A stretch of 64,000 bases of DNA from Selaginella moellendorffii (Eukaryota > Streptophyta > Lycopodiopsida > Selaginellales > Selaginellaceae), in NCBI RefSeq assembly GCF_000143415.4, contig NW_003314272.1, forward strand, positions 85,528-149,527, in the 5' to 3' direction. The notes beneath the pieces were generated by a model that was not told where the DNA came from, did not search any database, and was given only the letters and a program-made list of their open reading frames with translations. The translations under genes and the position numbers were made by a program. Positions within the stretch are counted from its first letter, which is position 1; each line of letters begins with the position of its first letter. Shown in pieces: positions 56,754 to 64,000 of this stretch.

Positions 56754-57605
56754 ATGTTGAAAGAAAAATATGTTTACTTCGATTTCTTTGCAACTCGAAG
56801 AATCCTGACTTGGGTGTATCGCGGACACCTCTTTCAACAAACAATTGTCGAATTCCTAGGCATACACAAACATGAAACTTTTCAACCATTAACGCTTGCT
56901 TTCAACACTGATTTGACGAGAGTCATAGCAGCAATAGAGTGTGGAACCTTTGAACCACAAGTTCGTTGGTTTGTGGACACTCTTAGATTTAGAGATTTCG
57001 AAGAGAACGCGGAATTACTTTACCGACTTCTTCAAAGTCCTCTTCGTGTAACGCTACCAACAAGCACTCTTATCGAACTATATACTATAGCATATTGGCA
57101 CCGTTTAGGACGGACGAGAATAGCTGGGGAATTAAGAAATCAAGGACAAGGCCATCAACAAAATCGAATTCGGAATTCGAGATTAAGAAACCGACGGGAC
57201 CCTGAACTTGAGACAAGTTCAAGCGAACGACTTGGAAACTCGAGGATAACAAGTCGAAGGAGGAGAAATTTAAGACAGGATCACAATAGGCCAAGATTAA
57301 ATACAGTACCGAACTTCAACTTTGACACTGAGGTCCAACGCCGAAACCCCAGCCTAGAGCAACATATCACTCGCAACCAACAAGGAAGAGTGCGTCCAAG
57401 CAGTCTCAACATTTTGAGGAGTATTTTAGGAGATCCTGCATCGAGGATTCAAACTTATAATGCAAGAGTGTTAATTGAGACTATCCCTTGGGAAGTTCGT
57501 GAAGCGATTGACTCTGATCGTGAAAGAGAACGTGCTATACGACTGAGGGAAGTAGAACACCACTGGCAAGAACAGCATCAGGGAAATGCACCATCACGAA
57601 ATTGA
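56754..57605 (+). CDS. ORF2 of the nested element, unknown function
   Basis: A 283-residue ORF. Residues 1-125 are a folded-looking, aromatic and hydrophobic part ('YFDFFATRRILTWVYRGHLF', 'LTLAFNTDLTRVIAAIECGT'); the rest is strongly Arg/Asn/Gln-rich, like a nucleic-acid-binding tail. It could be a capsid-like or accessory protein. Codon use is A-rich like the gag ORF, unlike host genes. No known family is recognised. Confidence 0.55.
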   Translation: MLKEKYVYFDFFATRRILTWVYRGHLFQQTIVEFLGIHKHETFQPLTLAFNTDLTRVIAAIECGTFEPQVRWFVDTLRFRDFEENAELLYRLLQSPLRVTLPTSTLIELYTIAYWHRLGRTRIAGELRNQGQGHQQNRIRNSRLRNRRDPELETSSSERLGNSRITSRRRRNLRQDHNRPRLNTVPNFNFDTEVQRRNPSLEQHITRNQQGRVRPSSLNILRSILGDPASRIQTYNARVLIETIPWEVREAIDSDRERERAIRLREVEHHWQEQHQGNAPSRN

Positions 57606-58365
57606 TCATAGAGAAAATTGCGCTGGATAAACCCGCGCACACATAGGCTTAAAGCAGCAAGAATCTGTTGGAAACTATATTGTGACGTGTGAACGTCATT
57701 AGAGACTAGAAACATACGAGAATTAGGACATTAAAATACAACTACTGCTGTATTCAGCATTTTCAAATACTACCAACGACTAGGAAACACAAACACTCAT
57801 AGTGAGAGCTCGCATTCCAGTACGACCAAGATATTGTAAGAGACCAAAACAATTGTTCAAGAATTTAGATAAGATTGCACTCCTAAAGAGAGTTGCAATC
57901 GTTTGCATACCTGCTCGATCCCAAACTTGGAGAGCAGCACCAAATATCACTAGCAAACAGCTATATCGATCAATTTATGACACAACCGACCTCCTTCCAC
58001 AAACAAAATCGTACTTACATACACCACCAGATTTTTCAAATACAAGACCTTTTCTGAGCTAGATACAGGAAAGTGACCTCGAAAAGAAACTCGGGAAGAA
58101 TCAAGAAAGAAAAACTCGATTGAAGACTCAAGACACAAGAGCTTGACTTCGTATTTATACAACAAAATCACACTTGCAGAAGACTCAAGACACAAGAGCT
58201 TGACTTCGTATTTATACAACAAAACCAAACTTGCAACAGACTCAAGACGTAAAAGCTTGACTTTGCAATCTATGAAGAACAACATTTGACTCAAGACAAT
58301 TTAGGCAACACATAAATTCAGGAAACTTACCTCAACATTCACGTTGAGAAGACTCAGCAAATTGA
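57606..58365. other. Non-coding stretch inside the nested element
   Basis: No ORF of note lies in these 760 bases between ORF2 and gag. The stretch is A-rich and contains a 57-bp tandem repeat. It might hold an internal ribosome-entry or packaging signal, which is speculation. Confidence 0.4.
58122..58290 (+). repeat. 57-bp tandem repeat, three copies
   Basis: Units start at 58122, 58179 and 58236 (GACTCAAGAC...AGCTTGACTT...). The first two are nearly identical; the third is diverged. They lie about 80 bp upstream of the gag start codon in the element's leader. Confidence 0.92.
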
Positions 58366-60738
58366 ATGTACAAACACAAACCAGACCCAATCAAAATCCG
58401 GGAAAGAGATCTTCGACAAAAGAATCGAGAAGTGAAAAAGGAAGGGATAGAAAAAGAGAAATTAGAACAACAACAGCAACAAATTTTAGAAACGATATTA
58501 GAGAAGTACGACAAGGAGGATAAAGAGATTCAAGTTGCCGAGTCGAGCAACCCAGTTAAAGATAACAAAGAACTAAATATCGAAGACGCCCTAGAGTTTG
58601 AGGCATTTGAAGAAGCAGAATACATAGCACCAAAGTTTTACTTAAATCCAGACTCACCAGAACAACAATTTCACCAACAAAGTCTACAACTTCAAATGGC
58701 AATCATCAACCTAGCGACAGCCATAGGGAACATGATTTCCTATCCCATTTTTACTGGTGGAAAAACCGAAGATGCAAACCAGCATCTTAAACAATTTGAT
58801 CAAATTGTAAAGATGAACAAACAGGAAGTGCATCGAGAAATACTTTTCCCATACACACTTAAAGGAAAAGCACTCGATTGGCATAATACACTCGATGATG
58901 CTTTGACCCATGATGAAAAGGTCACACAATTCAAGGAGCAATTCCAGACCGGTGGAACTCCAGAAGAACACTATGAGATCATCAAAAACTTCAAGCAAAA
59001 ATCACGTGAAGGAATTCAAGATTACACTCGACGATTTAAGTTTCATGCAAAGCGTTGCAAGGATTTGATAACAGATAAAGGAAAGAGCTTATCCTATATC
59101 CAAGGACTCAAAGAAATCTATAGAAACATGGTAGCAATTGCTGCTGCAACAGAGAATCCAGATGATGAAAGTGTTGATACACTCTCCAAAGAAATCCTCA
59201 CATTGGAAAAGAGATTCAAGCAATTCACAAAAGCTATACCTTCACAAACCGATGACGGTTCAGATGATGAAGAAGAGGAAGAAATACGCATTAAGACAAA
59301 GAAGAAAACACCAAAAGACCAAGACTTGAAGGATATAATCAGGAAAATCTCGCAAACCGAACTCAAAGCAGGAGTGTGGTGTACAAAATGTAAAAACGAG
59401 GGACATACATATTCGGAATGCAAGTTACAGTTTCCAAAGTGTCAAATTTGTGAAAGAGAAGGCCATACAGCCAAGAATTGCCGATTTAGGAATACAATGG
59501 AAGTTTCAAGAATCAAGAATACTTCTCGTCGAGAGCCTAATCTTCGATATCAAGGAAACTGGAATCAAAATGCACGACCACCACGCAATGAACCTCCAAG
59601 ATATAACAATTATTATCAACGTGATGATAATTTGTACAATCAAAGAGGAAACTTTTACCGTCAGAACAATCGCAACTACAATAGAATACCCCCTCAAGAT
59701 CAAAGACCAAACAACTATTCTGGAAACTATGGAAGAAACTACAATGCATATCAGCAACGTGATGACAACTACCAATGTCCTCCCCCACGAAATTACAATT
59801 ATGATCAAGAACCATATCGCAACTATAATCAAAGACCACCTCAAGCTCAAGGTTACAATTACAACCAGCGACCTGCACCACAACAAGATAATCGACCTCG
59901 GCAACCTTACCAAAATGCAAATCGTGAAAATAACCAAGTCGTAAACAATCAAGCTCCAAGAGCAAGACCACCTGCAGCACGGAATGTTGAGGTCGAAGTC
60001 GAAGACTCACAAACTTATGAAGAACCAGCAATACGAGCAATCACGAGACAACAATACAAGTATCAACAACCAGATAATTTGGAAGAACAAGATCACGATG
60101 ATGAACTGGAAATTATCCCAGAAACCGAATGGAAGAAAAGCAAGAAAATACTTAAAGCAATTCAAGCTGAATTGCAAGCACAAGATCCAGAAACAATCAA
60201 AGAACACAACAAACAATCAAACAATCAAGAAACAAGAAGTTTTACCCAAGAGGAGTTGGCACCTGTTCAGCAGAAAGAAAAGTTTCATGTGGAAGAGCAA
60301 GCTGAAGCAAGGTTGAAGCAAAACCTAGTGGAAGATGAACAGCCTGATCAGATTGAGCAACCAGCAGAAGAAGACGAAGACCTGCAGTGGCTAAAGGTGT
60401 TTCAGACGCAGGAACTTGAGGTGGTGCTTCCGAAGTTTTGTGAGCAGACGGAGCAGAAGAAAAATTCAATGCCAGAGTTTGACGTGGAACAGGCAGCAGC
60501 TGGTCAAGCTGGCTTGGAGCAGAAAGCTGTTGTGAAGAAGAAAGAAGAAGATGTTAGACAACAAAGAGGTGTAGAAGTTCAGAACCTTGTGGAGCAGCCA
60601 TCAAGAGGAGCCATATACCCAGGCCAAAGTTTGCACTTGAACGTGGCTGGTTTGAAGTTGGTGAAGAGACGAGGAAGTGTGTTTCTCAGGTTCTGGTGGG
60701 ACAGAGGCAAGCTGGTTTCATCCTTTGTAGCTCTGTAG
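58366..60738 (+). CDS. Gag polyprotein of the nested element
   Basis: An intact 790-residue ORF. Residues about 105-260 form a Retrotrans_gag domain ('YPIFTGGKTEDANQHLKQFD', 'LFPYTLKGKALDWHNTL', 'SREGIQDYTRRFKFHAKRCK'). Two CCHC knuckles follow (about 342-380: CTKCKNEGHTYSEC and CQICEREGHTAKNC). A long Asn/Gln/Arg/Tyr-rich region (about 385-545) and an acidic Glu/Gln-rich tail complete it. There is no protease, RT or integrase downstream. The intact frame contrasts with the stop-ridden host element, so it is younger. Confidence 0.9.
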   Translation: MYKHKPDPIKIRERDLRQKNREVKKEGIEKEKLEQQQQQILETILEKYDKEDKEIQVAESSNPVKDNKELNIEDALEFEAFEEAEYIAPKFYLNPDSPEQQFHQQSLQLQMAIINLATAIGNMISYPIFTGGKTEDANQHLKQFDQIVKMNKQEVHREILFPYTLKGKALDWHNTLDDALTHDEKVTQFKEQFQTGGTPEEHYEIIKNFKQKSREGIQDYTRRFKFHAKRCKDLITDKGKSLSYIQGLKEIYRNMVAIAAATENPDDESVDTLSKEILTLEKRFKQFTKAIPSQTDDGSDDEEEEEIRIKTKKKTPKDQDLKDIIRKISQTELKAGVWCTKCKNEGHTYSECKLQFPKCQICEREGHTAKNCRFRNTMEVSRIKNTSRREPNLRYQGNWNQNARPPRNEPPRYNNYYQRDDNLYNQRGNFYRQNNRNYNRIPPQDQRPNNYSGNYGRNYNAYQQRDDNYQCPPPRNYNYDQEPYRNYNQRPPQAQGYNYNQRPAPQQDNRPRQPYQNANRENNQVVNNQAPRARPPAARNVEVEVEDSQTYEEPAIRAITRQQYKYQQPDNLEEQDHDDELEIIPETEWKKSKKILKAIQAELQAQDPETIKEHNKQSNNQETRSFTQEELAPVQQKEKFHVEEQAEARLKQNLVEDEQPDQIEQPAEEDEDLQWLKVFQTQELEVVLPKFCEQTEQKKNSMPEFDVEQAAAGQAGLEQKAVVKKKEEDVRQQRGVEVQNLVEQPSRGAIYPGQSLHLNVAGLKLVKRRGSVFLRFWWDRGKLVSSFVAL

Positions 60739-61035
60739 GAGTAGAGGAAGTAAGTAGTAAAGGAGCAAAACTGAAAGCCGTCCAGGAGAAGTCGTGGCTA
60801 TTTCAAGTCGGATGTTTAAAGTTTCGAGAAGAGGCGTTTGTGCAACTGATCTCGGGAAGAAGCTGGTCAAATTCAGATCACAAGACTTTGAGGAAGCAGC
60901 TCAGACTTATGAAGAGGAGGAAGAGGAGGAGGAGCCACATGAGGGAGCAGCTACCCACGATGCAGCAATGGAGCAGTGACTGCGGGACGTAGCACAAGGC
61001 AGTCGTGGGAGAGTGGAGAAGGGAGAAAAAGACAA

Positions 61036-61432
61036 GCTCGAGGATTCAAGCTTAGGAAAGTAAACTTAAGAGGTTCAAGGTTAGGACTGTATTCCTAACC
61101 TTGACGTGAATAGTAGCAACTATAAAAGTAGGACTTAGAATGTTTTTAGACAGATCCCTAATACAAAATACATTGTAATACATCGTCATTCTGCCTATCT
61201 CTTTGGCTTTTCACAGCAATGTCTTACTTACCCACCACCTTTAAGGGATCAAAGGCGTGGGACTAGCACCTTCAAGCACATGTTCACAGCCTCTACTTGG
61301 CTTGGCTTAAGCAGGTAAGTGCATTCATTTTGTAGTGTAGTTTTAGATTTAGGGACTAGATTAGATTTGAATCTCCTAGGAAGATCTCGTGTGGACGTTT
61401 TCCTCCCAGTCCAGAGAGTCCAGGAGTTTTCA
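61036..61432 (+). repeat. Right LTR (U3-R-U5) of the nested element
   Basis: A purine-rich tract (GGGAGAGTGGAGAAGGGAGA, about 61007-61035) looks like the polypurine tract. U3 follows with TATAAAAG at 61121-61128. The segment from 61156 to 61432 is the 277-bp R-U5 part that matches the left repeat. The U3 start is approximate. Confidence 0.65.
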
Positions 61433-62230
61433 GTCACATTTGCTTTCTTTAGCATACAGTTTGTGTTCCCTTAGTTTCTCAAACACCTTCGTCAAGTGTT
61501 CGGCATGCTCCTTTGGTGTCTTGCTAAAAATCAGGATGTCGTTGATATAGACGACCACGAAGTGATCCAGATAGGGTACAAAGATGTGGTTCATCAATGC
61601 CAAAAACGTTGCCGACGCATTGCATAGCCCAAAGGGCATCACCAGAAACTCAAAGCTCCCATACCTGGTTTGACAAATTGTCTTCTTGACATCTTCCTCT
61701 GCTACCCTGATCTGGTAGTATCCTGACCTCAGGTTAATCCTCGAGAAGTATTTTGCCTTTCCCAACCTATTGAATAAGTTCTCAATCCTTGGCAAAGGGT
61801 ACTTGTTCTTCTTTGTATATTTGTTGAGTAACCGGTAGTCCATGCACATGCGCATAGATCCATCTTTCTTTTTCACAAATAACACCGGCACCCCATACGG
61901 AAACTTGCTCAACCTAACATACTCTTTGTCCACCAGCTCCTCTAGTTAGCGCTTGAGCTCCTCGAGTTCCTTTTCGTTCAAACGATACGGGGGACGAACC
62001 ACCGCCTCAGCACCCTCGACCAGCTCAATCTTATGTTCTATTAGTCATGTGGGGGGCAACCTCGCCGGTAGCTCCTCTGGCATGGTATCCTGGAATTGCT
62101 CCAACACCCGTTGGATCACTAAAGGTACTTCTTCCATTCCCGTCTTTTTGTCACTCCTCACCGAGAGTAAGCACAAAAATGCTACCTTGGTTCCGTGGGT
62201 TTGTCTCTTTTTGCTTGACTCTCCCACGTA
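61433..62230 (-). pseudogene. Ty3/gypsy reverse transcriptase, N-terminal part, decayed
   Basis: The minus strand carries 'EEVPLVIQRVLEQFQDTMPE', then RT motifs '[20 protein letters not shown]', '[15 protein letters not shown]'-like sequence, and '[12 protein letters not shown]' where the catalytic YxDD Asp is changed to Asn (YIND). Two in-frame stops lie just before the RT core. Continuity with 55773 shows that the nested element split this gene. The zinc knuckle and protease that should precede RT are missing. Confidence 0.9.
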
Positions 62231-63230
62231 CTTGCTCGCTGGCCATAGAATTTGCCTTTCCGGAACTCAAGGACTCATTCTTAGAGAAACTCTTCTTGAA
62301 TTTCCCTCTGTTATACATTCCCCTTGGTTTGGCCCCTTTGCTAAACGTGGACCCCGACCCCATCGTGTTCCCCTTTCACAAGTTATCGTTGAAATGCACT
62401 TTGATGGCCGCATCCAATGCTTCCTTGTAGTTGGTTGGGTTCCAACGTATCACCTCACCGCGAGCTTAAGTTTGCAAACTTGATATGAAGGCATGGAATG
62501 CATCCATATCCCCCATGTCCGTGACAAGTATCCTCTTTGCCATAAACCCATTCACATACTCCTGAATGGTTTTGGTCTGCTTTAGCCTACTTAGCTCGTC
62601 TCTTAGATGCAGAGTAGCATTTAGAGGAACGTAAGTCGTGCGGATCCTCACCTTCATCATTTTCCATGTGGCCACCGGTCCTTCGTTGGCCTCTGTCGTT
62701 TTCCACCAAGACTTGGCATTATTAGCCAAGTATGGTTTTGCACATGGGACCTTCTCTGAGCTTGGTAACCACAACGCTCAGAAGTAGTCCTCCATATCGT
62801 AAAACCAATCCTCCACCACCTTATAGTCGTTCACTCCCTTGAAGACCGGTGGGGGCTTTGGTTTGTACTTGGGAACTACTTGAGGGACTGATTCCACTTC
62901 TATCTGTTTGACCTTGTTTGGTTTTGCCTCAGTCCCTGCCGAAGGGTCCGCACCTTCTACGCTGCCAGCATCCATAGTCTTTTGCCTTTTCTTCTACTTC
63001 TCATCACGCTTTAGCTTGCATATGAGAATCTCCAGCAGGGCATTGGTCTGTGCCAATTGTCCTTCTAGCACATCCAATCGAGCCTTGGATGACCAAACCT
63101 CACCATTGGACTCTTGTTTGGAAGTTTCCTCACTAGAGTCCTCCTCATGCAAGGATTCCTCATCCATAGCCTCTTGTTCAACCGGAGGTTCTGTCTCTGC
63201 CTTGATTCATTTCTGCCCTGCCTTTGCCAT
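62231..63230 (-). pseudogene. Ty3/gypsy gag, decayed
   Basis: The minus-strand frame from about 63230 codes a coiled-coil start, then 'PPPVFKGVNDYKVVEDW' and the Retrotrans_gag core 'KSWWKTTEANEGPVATWKMM', 'LRDELSRLKQTKTIQEYVNG'. Stops interrupt it near codon 8, near 62990 and at 62777. After 'WNPTNYKEALDAAIKVHF' the expected CCHC knuckle is absent. Confidence 0.85.
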
Positions 63231-63272
63231 CTCCTAGCAATCCGCCTCTATCCTTCACTAGAACTGAGGAAA

Positions 63273-63285
63273 AGACTCCGATACC
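63273..63285 (-). other. Primer-binding site of the outer gypsy element
   Basis: On the minus strand TGGTATCGGAGTC, one change or so from the common plant site TGGTATCAGAGC complementary to initiator tRNA-Met, lies three bases from the LTR end. It fixes the element's orientation as leftward. Confidence 0.75.
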
Positions 63286-63288
63286 AAA

Positions 63289-64000
63289 TTGTAAGCCACA
63301 AATTTTTCATTTCTAATTTGCCAACTTACTTCGTCTATCCGACTAACACTACCTTGGCTTTTGCTAAGTTCCCTCGCCAAGGTTCTCACCTATTGTACCA
63401 GATCCTCCTTGGTTTCAACTACTCACTACACGAGCAACGGAGTGTTAGCCATCCATCTACGGATTCCCAAATCTCTCCCAATCCCCCTCCCTAGGTTAGA
63501 CTGGACTTAAGGTTCAGCTACACTCCCCACAAGCACAAGCAGCCAAACACACCAAGCCTCTAGGTTCTTAATATCCCTTGGTACAACAAGGTTTGATTAT
63601 GGGACCCTCTAAATCCCAAGCCTTGGGTGCAACACTTGCTTTGGGACATCGGGGAGAAACACCATGGCCTAACGGCCTGGTATGGGTACCTTTACACCCC
63701 CACTTCTATCCCAAAGGGAAGGTCCAAGCCCCTAGGAAGGGCGAGGACCAATGAGCCACAAGGTACTCAAGTGGGGCACCACTCCACATGAGCCAAAAGC
63801 ACCGCAGTTGGTTTCCATTTCGGGAGTGGGAGCTGCTCTTGAGCACTTCCTTGGGTAGCCCCTCCAGCACCACCCGAGTCCATGCTCACTCCCACCCAAG
63901 GCCCCTCGGCCCCAGTCTCAACCTCAAGTCAATTTGGAAGCACCACTGGAGAGTTCCTTCAAGACTGGTTCCTAGACCTCACTATCCTTACTATATTTTT
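63289..64000 (-). repeat. 5' LTR of the outer gypsy element (partial, runs off window)
   Basis: On the plus strand the LTR begins TGTAAGCCACAAATTT (so it ends CA in element orientation) right beside the primer-binding site. At least 710 bp lie in the window and no far end is seen. The sequence is non-coding. No second copy is found at the left end of the element, near 53.5 kb. Confidence 0.7.

Larger units (their letters stand above)
55774..61432 (+). mobile_element. Gag-only LTR retrotransposon (TR-GAG-like) nested in the gypsy pol
   Basis: A 277-bp direct repeat bounds the element (55774-56050 and 61156-61432; about 17 mismatches by eye, roughly 6%). Between them are three plus-strand ORFs including a Gag with two zinc knuckles. 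No protease, reverse transcriptase or integrase is present, so it must use another element's enzymes; such elements are known as TR-GAG. It interrupts the outer element's RT between codons for KCD and GQQ. I could not find a clean target-site duplication. Confidence 0.85.

Overview
The window is nuclear DNA of a land plant. Plastid and plant-only families prove this (cpSRP43, peroxisomal naphthoate synthase, plant cysteine oxidase, pectinesterase, SERRATE, R2R3-MYB). Very short introns (mostly 45-70 bp), 12-13 exons packed into about 1.5 kb, and gene spacing often under 100 bp suggest a compact lycophyte genome such as Selaginella. The species is an inference. One 100-base assembly gap lies at 4162-4261. 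I joined exons by eye using GT/AG (and a few GC/AG) sites, reading frame and remembered family consensus. Each multi-exon model given closes into one open frame.

Layout, 1-53.4 kb (gene island): a partial unknown gene; a PEPPER/FLK-like KH protein (-); an LEA-type protein fused to a DUF4149 membrane domain (-); an R2R3-MYB (+); a cellulose-synthase relative that has lost most catalytic signatures (+); a coiled-coil protein (+) whose stop codon lies in a 175-bp tandem array; SERRATE (-); a LisH-CTLH-CRA protein (-); plant cysteine oxidase (-); CDC48 (+); a small hydrophobic ORF (-); an intronless BTB-like protein (+); RTF1/VIP5 (-); an LRR-EDR1-kinase (+); a three-repeat LEA_2 protein (+); naphthoate synthase (-); a conserved unknown protein (-); ceramide synthase LAG1 (-); a DEG9-like protease (-); an eIF4B-related protein (+); a SAP30-like AFR protein (-); a membrane-anchored MYB (-); pectinesterase (-); an F-box/LRR protein (-); a nitrilase-family amidase (+); a UBE2T-like E2 (-); a CMP-sialic-acid-transporter-like protein (+); a SIAMESE-related CDK-inhibitor candidate (+); and cpSRP43 (-).

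Layout, 53.5-64 kb (repeat island): a decayed Ty3/gypsy chromovirus-type retrotransposon on the minus strand. Its right LTR runs off the window and its left end is truncated near cpSRP43. It is split by a younger plus-strand gag-only LTR element (55774-61432) carrying two additional ORFs and asymmetric terminal repeats.

The genes are not an operon or one pathway. The main shared theme is architecture: several head-to-head pairs share intergenic gaps of only 58-316 bp, and several convergent pairs are separated by 34-54 bp. The most interesting items are the catalytically degraded CesA paralogue, the gag-only element with its cysteine-rich ORF and missing left U3, and the tandem array born from the last codons of a gene.
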